From positions 7,998,001-8,062,000 of the forward strand of contig JASJZH010000003.1 of the NCBI GenBank assembly GCA_037178975.1: DNA of 64,000 nucleotides, written 5' to 3'. The translations under genes and the position numbers were made by a program. Within the stretch, counting starts at the first letter, position 1. Each line of letters starts with the position of its first letter. The notes under the pieces were generated by a model, which was not told the origin of the DNA, searched no databases, and saw only the letters and a list, made by a program, of their open reading frames with translations. Source of the DNA: Oscheius tipulae. Lineage: Eukaryota > Nematoda > Chromadorea > Rhabditida > Rhabditidae. Below are positions 1 to 10,514 of this stretch, piece by piece.

Positions 1-422
1 TTACTACCTCTACGGGTTCGTGCCGGTCAACTCAAGAAGTGTGTCTCCGAAAACTTCAAGTTAGTTTTTTTTTCGGGGTACTGAGTCATTGGAACCATCT
101 CTGTTAGACAGCTGATTGCATCTTTTTGTCGGTTGTGTCCTAATCTCAGTTGCCATTGTAGTCTGGCAGTGGAACAAACCTTTAGACTTCTGGTCAGATA
201 GTCGACGGTCCTAGAGAAATTAATGGACAGCTAGCGGACCACTTTGACATTCCATAGGGCCAGACACTAAGTAATGTAAACCTAGGTAGAGCTTCGCAGC
301 AGGGGACAGAACTGGAACACAAACTTGAACTGAACTGAGAGGGACGGAGGTGAGATATAGGATGAGCAGTAGACAAAAAAGAGTCTTAATAGAACCACCA
401 GTCTAATGCGTCCCATTTCCAG
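1..422. other. Intronic or upstream DNA, no exon recognised
   Basis: No coding segment can be supported here. The stretch ends in a splice acceptor (TTTCCAG, AG at 421-422) feeding the first recognised exon of the patatin-type gene that follows. The membrane anchor and first exons expected of that family are not visible, so they probably lie upstream of the window. Confidence 0.5.
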
Positions 423-3400
423 AAGCCGAGCGCAAAGTGACGATAATCCACGAGACGGACGAGGAGAATGAAACAGCTTCCATTGCTCCAGCTGCGGCCA
501 AGGCGACCCCATCGAGCACGGTCGAGCAGCGCCGAATGCGGAAACGTGACTGGGCCAAGAAGCTCTACACCAGCTTCGTGGATGGGAAGACGCCTTCGGA
601 TGACTCGTCCAATGAGTCTCGCGACGGTGGAACGAGCTCTACGAGACCAAGAAGACATCTGCGAAGACGTCACAGCAGCGCTGGACCGCTCCAGATGGCT
701 AGGGAACTGATTCGACGCGGCAGCCGTGGCTACTTCCGACAGACTTCGGACACCTTCCGCGATGCACCAGCCCTACCGCCTCAGGAATTCTTCGAACCGA
801 CAGACTTGCCCGAAATTCCGCAGAATCTGCAGCCGGAGATCTTCTATATCCTTCATAATCTCAAGTAAGTGTGCAGAGATACAGAGATGCAAAGACACAG
901 AAAGACAGATAGACAAAGAGATAGAGAGACAGAGATACAGACAGAAAGACAGAAAGACAGAGACACAGAAACAGAGAGACAGAGATACAAAGGCGGTGAG
1001 GGTGTTGTTGACATGTTTGCCACCTGCGTGGGATGCTTTTCAACGTAAAGCAAATGTCTCAAGATTAAGTAATACGATCGTTTTTAGGACACTCGAATTG
1101 CCGTCCGAATGGAAAATGGATCCGCGAGAGATTGAAGTGAAGAGCTTCCTGAAGGGACAGTCGATTGTGAAACCAGGGGAGCCGGATGACAGCATCTATG
1201 TGGTGGTGGAAGGAAATGTTGGAGTGTACATTGCACACATGGAGGTAAGGGATAAAGAGATAGACAGACAGAACTGTTATCTTCCAGGGCAAGCAATACC
1301 TGGTCAAGAAGATCGGGACCGGTGGAAATTTCTTCAGTCTGCTGAGCATGATCGATATCCTGATGAACGCGCCCTCGATTTTTAAGACAGTCTCGCTGAA
1401 GGCTGAAAGTTCCTGTAAGGTGGCCAAATTTCCCATTTCGTGCTTTCGCCAGTCCTACTATGACCATCCGGAAGCGTGGACACGTCCCATACAGATCGTC
1501 ATCACCCGTCTACTACACGTCACGATGACCACACTGCATCAGTACATGGGACTCAGCAGCGAGCTCATGAAGAGGGTAAGTTTTATTGCAGGTACTAGGT
1601 GGTTGGGATTCGAACTGAGCGGGAATTTACCTGGACTCTCTCGGTCTCTCTGTCTCTGACTATCTAGAATGGGACAGGACTTGAGCAAATCCACTTCTTT
1701 TCCCTCACTAACTCAATATTTTTCAGAAGAGAGACGACAGAGGATCAATTCCCATGACTGGAGTCGCTTCCGAGGAAAAGACTCGTCACGAGAGCGGCGG
1801 ACAGCTGAAGAAGCGTGAACGCAGACCAAGTGGCGAGAAGACGACGGACCAGATAGCGATCGCAAAGAAATGGCTCGCCGAGGTGCTGATGATCCAAAAT
1901 GACATTGGTCTTCTTGATGACAAGATCTCAATCAGAACGCTGGAAGATGGCGAAGTCTTGGTCGAGCAGGGCGCCGAGGAAGAGCTCCTAGTGATTCTAC
2001 TGACCGGATGTCTTCGTCTGTCACAGGTTGGTTGTACTTGCTTTTTGGTTTTGAGATTTTGATTTCTTTTTTTAGCTTACGATAGTCTTAAGAGGTCTCA
2101 AAACGTTGTAAGTTGCGTAAAAGAACAAATTCTTATCCCGAGCCCCCGCCACAAACCTGCAGAGTGGCATAAGACAGCAATTTTTTAGCTGAAGTCGCGA
2201 GTTTTAAATGTTGTGATGTTCTGCAAAGCAATTACATATTGGTAAACCTGCACAAAACGAGAAAAAGAGACACTGCGGCAAAAAAGAGGAATGTCTGCTC
2301 GGCGGCCGCGTGAACTTCTAGGGCGCGTCGAGGTTGAAACCGTCGGGCGCCGCCTTATTTTTCCAACTTGCTCTGGAGAGGCTCTCTGCTCTATAAAGTT
2401 GCTTTATCGTATTTGCCACGTTTAGAGTTTCCAATTGATACCAAACATGCCAAAAAGATTTGAAGAGTTACTGAGAGCCCATCACATCCTAGACGCGCAG
2501 CTTCCCGAGTCTCTTTCGGACTCGTAGCTTTATACTACGGGCATCTGATGTTTTGCAAACTTGTAAAAAAAAAATCAAAAGCTACAACTTTGTAGAACAT
2601 CAAATATCTGATATTGTACAGAAAACGGAAATTTGTAAGCAATCCTGAATGTTCTAGGACACGCCGTCAGTATATTTCATGGAGGTAAATTGTGGAAGTG
2701 ATTGTGAAGGAGACTAACTTTTTACCCATTTTTAATTGGAATGCGTTTTTCCAGCATCGATACCCTGTTTCTGTTTGGCTATCTGTGACGTGAAGCAAAA
2801 AGATCTCTAGGCTCTGAAATGACAAAATTTTAGGATGCTGTCAGTGATGAGGACCACGAGAACGATGAAGACAACGTAACCTACAGTCTCTACCAGAAGG
2901 AGATCTTCGGCGGATTGCAGCTCCTGACAAATGAGCCCTCTTTCTACACTGCCAAGGCCTATGGACGAACTGTGGTCGGAGTGGTTGGCAAGGACGACTT
3001 TTACAAGTGAGTTGATAGACAAAGAGACAAAAAGGCAGAGATAGGGAGACAAAGAAACGGAGACTAACCACAATATTTCAGGCTCCTCAATGCCAAGCCT
3101 CTGATCTATCTGCCCATCGCTCACTCAGTCCTGCGCAGACTATCTCCCTTCCTCCGCGGCGTCGACTACGCTCTGGATTGGATCCTTCTGGACTCCGGAC
3201 AGGCAGTCTACAGGGCCGGTGATCCAGCTGACTCCATGTACGTGGTCCTCTCTGGGCGTCTGCGTTCCGTCGAAAAGAAGACCGTCGTAGAGGAATTCGG
3301 CCGTGAGGACGTCCTCGGAATGATGGAAGTGCTGCAGCGAAAGCCCCGTTCCACCACGATCATGGCCGTCCGCTACTCGCAGCTCGCCAGAATTCCCGAA

Positions 3401-6400
3401 GGACTCTTGAACTTCATCAAGCTCCAGTATCCGCAAGTTGGCTTCCGACTCGTGCAGCTTCTCGGACAGTACTACACGAACAAGAACAAGCTCCCAATCC
3501 CGGCACCGGTCAGATCGTATGAGGCGAATGCTGGTGATCCGAGGAGCCATATCAAGGTGAGTCACAGAGAGACAGACAGGGAGACAAAGAGGCAGAAAAA
3601 CAGAGAGACAAATACAGAGAGTCAGAAAAACAGAAAGAGACACAAAGAGAGAAATATATAGCGAGACAAAGAGGGTGAAAGACATAGAAATAGAGGGACA
3701 GAGATACAAAGAGACATCGAAATCCGAGACACAGACAGCAATAGACTAAGAGACAGAGTTTTTGCAGAATCTTCACACAATCGCCGTCGTGCCAGCCTCT
3801 ACGGACGTACCCTTGGTTCCATTCACCTGCGAGCTCTACCATGCCCTCTCTACTAATCTGCGCGTCCTTCGTCTCAGCAGCCAGACCGTCTCGACCGTCC
3901 TGGACAGCTCCGTGCTTGAGAAGTGAGTTTCTTTTTTCAGTTTCCCCTTCCTTACACACTTTTCACCTCTTCAGATTTCTAACAAGTGAAGATCACACGT
4001 TGTAAGTACTCTCTCGGTATACATACATTGTATTCTCGGTTGTGTTGCATGCACCCTTGAACTTATTCCTTTCAAAAATGGTATAAGACGAAACTTTCGA
4101 GCTTTACGATGTTCTGTAAATTTGTAAAACTTGTCAAAAGCCCTGCAAAACATCAAAAGGTGGGAAAATCTCATCTAGTGGGTCAAAACGAGCTTAGAAT
4201 GTTGGTGGGCGCTATTTGAACGAGCATGCTAGAGTCAGATGTACCGGGATCGGCAAATGGCTTCGAAACCTATGAATATCATTTTCCTCTATTGTTTTAA
4301 TCGGTGGAAACGTATACTTTCCTGCCTCACCTTATTTAAAATTCCAAACCTGTTCTAAAACGTAGTGCACCCGGATTGTTGCATCTCCTCAAGCGAGACA
4401 AAGGGCGAGAAAGCACTGATTGCGAATCTGCCTCATCCGTACCGTATCGGCTAAACTGGTCAAAAGTTCTTCTCTGGACTGTACCCGTCCTGTCTCGTTC
4501 CCCCCCCTTTTTTTTTTAGCAGTTTCCTGTGGAATGGTGACCCCCATTCTGTTCTCTATGCCCTCAAAATTCGACCCGTACAGTCTTGTCTAGAGAAATC
4601 GAGGGAGCATCGATCGAGTATTTGTCTCACCCGTACGATCTCCATCAGAAAAGTGAAAAAAACAAGTTTGTTCGTTTCCGTACCGTGTCGTCTAGCAAAC
4701 CGTAAGCATCATTTTCTCAAAAAAAAATCGTGCTCCCAGTGACACTCATTCAGTTCTCCCTTCCCCTCAAAGTTCGATGGTTGCTTTTGGCGGCAGATAG
4801 CTTATCGCTAGATTTTCTGAACAATCATAACAATCATAACCTTATAGGAATGCCGACTTCCGCTTGATGCACTGGCTCAACGTCCAGGAAGACACCTACC
4901 CGTTGGTCATCTATGAATGCGATTATGCGGCGACGAACTGGACTCGAAGATGTCTGCGTCAGGCTGATGCGATTCTCGTCGTTGGAAATGGTGGCAGCAA
5001 GCCACAGAAGCACAGTCTTCTGAGGGAACTGTTGAGTGTGAATCAGGACGGAGTGAGGACAAACAAGGAGCTGATTCTTCTGTGGCCGGAGAATACACAG
5101 TCGCCGAGGGGGACCTACGAATGGCTGAAGAACAGCTACTTCTGTGGACATCATCATATCCGAGCCCCGAAGAGGATGATGAACTGGATGAAGAAGAGTC
5201 GGAAGTCGTCGAGGGAATCGCCGCTTCAGGTAAGCAGATCTCTCTGTCTCTTTCTGTCTCCCTCTGTCTCGCTGTCTCTCTGCCTCTCTGCCTCCCTCTG
5301 TCTCTGGCTCTCTTTCTCGTCTAATCTCTTATTCTCTGTCTCTCTGCCAAGTGTCTCTCTGTCCTTTTATCTGTAAACCAGTTCTCTGCTTTCAGAACTC
5401 GGAACGCGAAATCATCGAGTACTACGAGAAGAACGTCTTCTGGACCCGCGATCACCGTTCGGACTTTGCACGTCTTGCCAGAATCCTCACCGGCAACGCT
5501 ATCGGCCTCGTGCTCGGAGGTGGCGGTGCTCGGGGAGCCGCTCATGTCGGTGTGATTCGTGCCATCCGGGAGCAGAGTATTCCAATCGACATCGTGGGCG
5601 GAACCTCGATCGGAAGTCTTATCGGAGGAATCTACGCAGAGACGCCGGACGAGAGAGTTGAGGAGCGGGCCAAGAGGTGGTTCGAGAACATGACGTCACT
5701 GTGGAGGAAGATTTTGGATCTGACGTGGGCTCACTCGGCCATGTTCAGCGGAGCCGGCTTCAACAGTTCAATTCAGGATGTCTTCGGTGAGCAGGAGATT
5801 GAAGACCTGTGGATACCGTACTTCTGCATCTCTACTGATATTTCGTGAGTTTTTAGACACAGAAAGTCAGGGAGAGAGAGAGACAAAGAAACAAAGAGAC
5901 ATAGAGACTGAGAACACAGCCAATTTTCAGGACATCGGATATGCGAGTTCATCGTTCTGGACCTCTCTGGGCCTATGTTCGTGCCTCCATGTCTCTGGCC
6001 GGCTATCTGCCTCCTCTCTGTGATCCCCACGACGGTCATCTGCTTCTGGACGGCGGCTATGTGAACAATCTGCCGGCCGATGTGATGAAGTCGATGGGAG
6101 CGAAGACCGTGATTGCTGTGGATGTCGGCTCCGTGGAGGAGAGCAATCTCTATAACTATGGAGATTGTCTTAACGGCTTCTGGGTCCTCTGGAACAAGTG
6201 GAATCCATGGGCTCAGCCTGTTCGTATACTCAATATGGAGGAGATACAGGTAAGCGAGACAGAGACAGTGAACTGAGCCAATCCACTTCCAGAGTCGTCT
6301 GGCCTACGTATCCTGTGTCCGTCAGTTGGAGACGGTCAAGAAGGCTCCCTACTGTCAGTACCTGCGTCCCTCCATCGATCCCTACAAGACGCTCGACTTC

Positions 6401-7162
6401 CATCAGTACCACGTCATCAATGAGGTCGGCTACGAGTATGGCAAGAAGCGAATCGAGGAGCTGGCCAAGTCCACTGTCATTCGACAGACCCTGTATGGAG
6501 AGACACTCGGTGGCAGGACCCTGAAGAGACAGATGAGTCGACGCGAGAAGCCTTCGGACTTTGAGAGGACGAGCAGCTTCACGGATCTCGCTGCGGCGAT
6601 GAGTAAGGTCCCAGTGATCCGACCGGTCCTTCGTCACTCCTACTCTGCCATCGAACCGGGACAGTTTGATGATTTTATCGATGATCTCGCCTTCCTGGAC
6701 CGTGAGTTTTTAAAAGCTTTTAAAATGAAGAAAAAAAAAGACTTTTGCGTCCCGAGGATTTGACCTCTGGTCGCTTGGGCAGTGCGCGCTCGCTTTGAAC
6801 CACTAGGCCATGAGGACGAATTTTACTGCAGTAATGAGCTGATACAAGAGTAGCACCCAAATTTCGACAGCATTACGCGATTGAAGTTTGTTTTTCGAGC
6901 CCATTTTGGAAGAGAATGGATACCTTTAAAGCCTAGTGATGTTCTACAATATTATTTGATCTCTTGTACAACTTTGCAAAACATCAAAACCTCGAACAAT
7001 TCGGCCCCGGGTCCGGAAAGCGCCTTAAAAACTGGTCACTTAGAAACAGTTCTTTCAGATAGCGACGCGGAGAGCGATCTTTCCTCCCAGTCGGACTTCC
7101 CAGCCTCGGAGACGGAAGACGAGGGGCTGAGGACAGATACACCGCAGCCGCCGAAGCACTAG
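423..7162 (+). CDS. PNPLA6: Neuropathy target esterase / PNPLA6-7 lysophospholipase (5' partial)
   Basis: Exons 423-864, 1088-1244, 1288-1575, 1727-2026, 2834-3006, 3082-3556, 3768-3922, 4848-5229, 5396-5844, 5931-6249, 6293-6701 and 7059-7162 join in frame to 1216 residues. Three cyclic-nucleotide-binding-like domains come first (about residues 150-260, 345-450 and 485-580; motifs [19 protein letters not shown] and [16 protein letters not shown]). The patatin esterase domain follows, with the oxyanion loop GGGGARG near residue 841, the nucleophile Ser of GTSIG near 861 and the catalytic Asp of [12 protein letters not shown] near 980. Family members are ER-anchored (lyso)phospholipases that deacylate phosphatidylcholine (known). 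The N-terminal membrane helix is missing here. The reading frame upstream of 437 stays open to the acceptor at 421-422, so no start codon is assigned. The acidic C-terminal tail is typical. Introns carry simple repeats, hairpins and a SINE-like piece. Confidence 0.95.
877..992. repeat. GACAGA-type simple repeat in an intron
   Basis: Imperfect run of GACAGA, GAGACA and GATACA units filling the first visible intron of the esterase gene. Similar blocks recur in many introns of the window, on either strand. Confidence 0.9.
2547..2601. repeat. Dispersed hairpin repeat, copy 1
   Basis: Left arm GATGTTTTGCAAACTTGTA and right arm CTACAACTTTGTAGAACATC are near-perfect reverse complements around a short A-rich loop. 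It lies in an intron of the esterase gene. At least a dozen related hairpins are scattered over the window. Confidence 0.8.
3563..3760. repeat. GACAGA-type simple repeat in an intron
   Basis: Nearly the whole intron between the exons ending at 3556 and starting at 3768 is purine-rich GACAGAGA-type sequence. Confidence 0.9.
4108..4154. repeat. Dispersed hairpin repeat, copy 2
   Basis: GATGTTCTGTAAATTTGTA ... CCTGCAAAACATC, a decayed copy in the 925-base intron before the exon at 4848. The rest of that intron shows no coding signal. Confidence 0.6.
5235..5390. repeat. TCTGTC-type simple repeat in an intron
   Basis: Pyrimidine-rich counterpart of the GACAGA repeats, filling the intron just before the catalytic patatin exon. 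Confidence 0.9.
6739..6820 (-). repeat. tRNA-derived SINE-like piece
   Basis: On the minus strand an A-box-like TGGCCTAGTGG is followed about 40 bases later by a B-box-like GAGGTCAAATCCTC, then a run of T. No cloverleaf forms, so this is a decayed tRNA-derived element rather than a tRNA gene. It sits in the last intron of the esterase gene. Confidence 0.6.
6938..6985. repeat. Dispersed hairpin repeat, copy 3
   Basis: GATGTTCTACAATATTATT ... TACAACTTTGCAAAACATC, in the same intron as the SINE-like piece just upstream. Confidence 0.65.
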
Positions 7163-7429
7163 AGCTTTCCTCCCAGCCCGAGCTTGAAAAAACTACAGGT
7201 CAATCTAAGTTCACTTACATTAGGCCTCCATAGTCTCTATCATCGTCATATTTCTAAACATAAATCTCTGGCCTATTGTCCTGAATTGTAGTCCCCTTTT
7301 CTAGAAACAAACACACTTTTTATGCTTACTTGTACAAATTGCCGGTGTTCATGCTCTCTCTGACTCTCGACTCTTGTTGCTCATACAGTATGTCCGTTTC
7401 AGGACAAGCCATATTTATGTCTTTGCATT

Positions 7430-7435
7430 AATAAA
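7430..7435 (+). terminator. Poly(A) signal AATAAA of the esterase gene
   Basis: AATAAA about 270 bases after the stop codon at 7160-7162. Confidence 0.7.
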
Positions 7436-7788
7436 GTTTTACGAGAAGTTAGAAAGTTTTAAACTCTGTCTCTTTGTCTCCCCTCAAACTTTCAAACAGT
7501 GTGTTTCTTGACCACATTCTCCCCAGTTTCTTCCCGACAACAACCAGTTTCCCACACCGCCAAAGTATACGATTTGAAAGTCAAACAAGAAACTGATGAC
7601 AGGTAGTTGAAGCATGAACTGTGTATTACACAAGGTATGGAGAAGTATACTAGCCCAGTTTTGTTTCTCAAGGTTTATTACACCGCGTGTCCAGCTAGGA
7701 GAAGGAAGCACGAGTTTTCGAAAAATGATTTGGGACTTTGTGTTCTTTTTGAGCGAGAGTTTACACAATGAATTAGTGACAGAGACCG

Positions 7789-7955
7789 AGAGACAAGTAG
7801 ACAGAGAGACAGAAATACAGAAAACAGAAACAGAAAAATAGAGACAGAAAGGCAGAGAAACAGAAAGATAGAGTGCCAGAGAGTCAAAGAGATAGAGAGT
7901 CAGGGAGACAGAAGATAGGGAAACAGAGAATAATAGAGACAGAGAGACAGAGGCG
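7789..7955. repeat. GACAGA-type simple repeat, intergenic
   Basis: Long imperfect GAGACAGA array outside any gene model, showing that the repeat is not confined to introns. Confidence 0.9.
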
Positions 7956-8619
7956 ATCCCACTTGTTCCCTTCCCTAAATGGACATGGTCGAAGACCATC
8001 GAAAGAGAGAGCACTCGAGTACCACTTAAAAATCTCGTTACTCCAAAAGCAGCAAAAGCTACACGAAAAGAATGAGAATCTAGTATTTCTCCCAATAAAT
8101 TGTTTTTTTTTCATGGTCAAGAATCTACGTTTCTTTAGGATAGATGACAATCAGGGGTCTCCCCGAACTGTTTTTCAAACACGCACACGTTTTCTAGTAT
8201 GGAAAATCAACAGAGAAGTACCGCCCCGAACTATAAAAGCTGTTCCAGGTATGGCTGCCAGTGCCTTTGACCTTCTCTCTCTCTGCCCCCTGTGTCCGTC
8301 AGCCCGTGTCGACACCACTCAAAGCTGCCAGAGGTGCCTTCGGGTTACAACAGGCGAGAGACGGTCTATTGTGTCCGCCCTCGGGACTCGGACTGACCGT
8401 CGTTACACTGTCCCTCTGCTCAATTGTCTACTACTGACGCTGTAGTAACTCTTTCCGTCATGTTCTCTTTTGTATTACTCACTTGCGGTGGTCTCTGTTA
8501 CTGTCTCACCGTATCTGAGACTCTGGCCCCGGTAACAGCGCCTAGAATATCCCTACTCATCTGTTTTACTTAGCATGCAGAAGCTTTCCTAAAAATATGA
8601 CTTCACCTGAAAACTTTGT

Positions 8620-8695
8620 CCTAATGGCTCAGTGGATAAGAGCTCCGTCTCTGAAGCAAAAGAAGGGAGGTTCGATTCCCGTGTCTAATAGTTTC
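8620..8695 (+). repeat. tRNA-like pseudogene or SINE head
   Basis: TGGCTCAGTGGATAAGAGC (A box) and GGTTCGATTCCC (B box) are both well preserved and correctly spaced. The ends do not pair into an acceptor stem and the anticodon stem fails, so a working tRNA is unlikely. Confidence 0.6.
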
Positions 8696-9930
8696 TTTTC
8701 TTACTCAATGTCCTCTCTAGTTTGTACCTCGTTTGTAGCCTTCTCCCTCTGTCTCACTTGAGACTGGAAATCTAGCAATGGACAGAAAGAGAAAGAAAGA
8801 CTGCTATTGTCGTGACGCTTCGTTGGCTCGCTCTTTTCCGACCATATCACTGATTTTTTTTCTGTCAATTTGTAAACAATGGGTATCAAAGATCGAGGGT
8901 TAGCTGACGTGATAGAAGAAAACAAAATTCCTGAAGTGACTCGTAAAAAACAATTAGGTCAAACCCGTTGATTGTGAACTGTTCATGGTCACTGTCACTC
9001 TCTTTCTCTCATCATAATTAGTAACACAGTGAGTTCCAGTTGACTACCCTACCCGGAACATGTTTTTAAATTCACTTGTTGTCTTTGACGGTAGGCGACT
9101 TGTTTTTCCCAGCCTAAAAGTTACAAGACGGTAGTAGAGGTGGGGAACACAGTCGGACACGAGAAGCAACCCCTCGCTCTCGTGTCCTTGCTCTCTGTCT
9201 CCAATGGCAAGCTGCCCTTTTACGGGGGCGGAAGGTCACTTCCTGATCCCTCTTCTTCTCTTTTCTTAAATTCCCCAATGTTCCGCCTGACCAACAGTTT
9301 AAAATTGGCTTCTTTGTCATGCGTTGAAGCAGCCGTAGGGTTCTATCATGTTGTAAGGTCTCACGGTCAATAGGCAAAAGGGAAAGTCGAGAGGAAACAC
9401 AAGTTTAGATGCTCTCTCTCTCTCTGTTTGTCTCTGTTTCTCTCTGTCTCTCTATCTCGCTATCTCTCTCTGTCGCCGTGTTTTTCTGTCTCTAAGTCTC
9501 TCAGTCTCTGTTTCTCTCTGTCTCTATCTCTCCGTCTGTTTTGGTGACTCCAAAAGCTCTATCGAGAACACAGAGACCCGATTGCGTCGGCTTATCCGGC
9601 ACAAGGTCTCACTCTCTGGTTGAACTTGCAATTGTGTCTGGTGTCCTTCTGTCGCTACCCGGGTGTTGACAAGTACCAACAAAGCCAAGATTTTATCTAC
9701 TGACACCTCCGTTTTTGTCAGTTTGAAAAAGGTAGCAGGAACAAACAGCTGACTCTTATCTGATTTGAAAGACTCTTTGGGATGGTTTTTCTTACGGGAA
9801 GAATGCCGGTCAAGGCTCAATAGCCAGCTTACTTCGGGGGGGGGGGGGGGGGGCATGGTTTTTCCCCTTTCAATATTTCCTATCAATGCATTGCCGTCAC
9901 TTATCGTCTACGAGTGTTTTTTTTTGTGCT

Positions 9931-10012
9931 CAGGATCCGAACCCTGGTCACTCAAAATCTTGGCTTTATTGGTACTTGTCGGAAAGCGTCTTAGACCACT
10001 TGGCCATGGAAG
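9931..10012 (-). repeat. tRNA-derived SINE-like piece
   Basis: Minus-strand A box TGGCCAAGTGGTC and B box GGTTCGGATCC, followed by a T-rich stretch. Confidence 0.65.
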
Positions 10013-10129
10013 TAAAGTCGCCGCTTCCAGACTTCCAGACTTTTATTCAGATGCTGGAAAAAAACAAAGGGTATATAGTCGCTCATTTTCCGAGAAAATT
10101 TCCACATTCAAGACTTCCTTTTTATTTTT

Positions 10130-10184
10130 GACATGTTTAGAAAAGTTGTAGATTTTAGCCTGCTCTAAAGCTTTGTAGAACATC
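10130..10184. repeat. Dispersed hairpin repeat, copy 4
   Basis: ACATGTTTAGAAAAGTTGTAG ends in a decayed right arm CTTTGTAGAACATC. It is followed by the frequently associated AGAAACTCGAAAA flank. Confidence 0.6.
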
Positions 10185-10514
10185 AGAAACTCGAAAAAAC
10201 ACTTCTTGACCCAGAAAAACACCTGAGAAATACCATATCTTCTTGGAACATATTGTTCTCGTTCTTTACTCGAACACACTTTTGCCCTTTCTTCGCTCAA
10301 AACTTTGACGTTTGGTAATAGCTGCTGTCCCACCAAACAATTGCGCTCCGACCCCAACAACAGGTTGCCAACCGTCTCGAGAAAGAAACTTTTGTAATGT
10401 TCAGCTCATTTGACAAGGACGTTCCCTCCTCAAACAAATAAAACTGACCCATTCTTCTCTCTTTTTTATTTGTTATTCTACCTATTTTTTACAGTTGACT
10501 ATTTTCAGAGCGCG

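Larger units (their letters stand above)
7163..10514. other. Intergenic region with repeats only
   Basis: After the esterase gene there is a poly(A) signal, a GACAGA block, a tRNA-like piece, a TCTGTC block (about 9411-9536), a 17-base G run near 9838-9854, another tRNA-like piece and a hairpin. The longer open frames here come from simple repeats, lack plausible splice partners and look non-coding. Confidence 0.5.

Noticed and set aside
7484-8095. Long open frames rich in Ser-Leu-Cys-Val runs, here and in many other introns
   Set aside because: They translate TCTGTC simple repeats, which stay open in several frames at once; no splice or start support.
7873-8445. 190-codon plus-strand frame with several cysteines
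   Set aside because: The start lies in a simple repeat; no domain, splice partner or homologous copy in the window.
8620-8695. Functional tRNA gene
   Set aside because: A and B boxes are present, but acceptor and anticodon stems do not pair.
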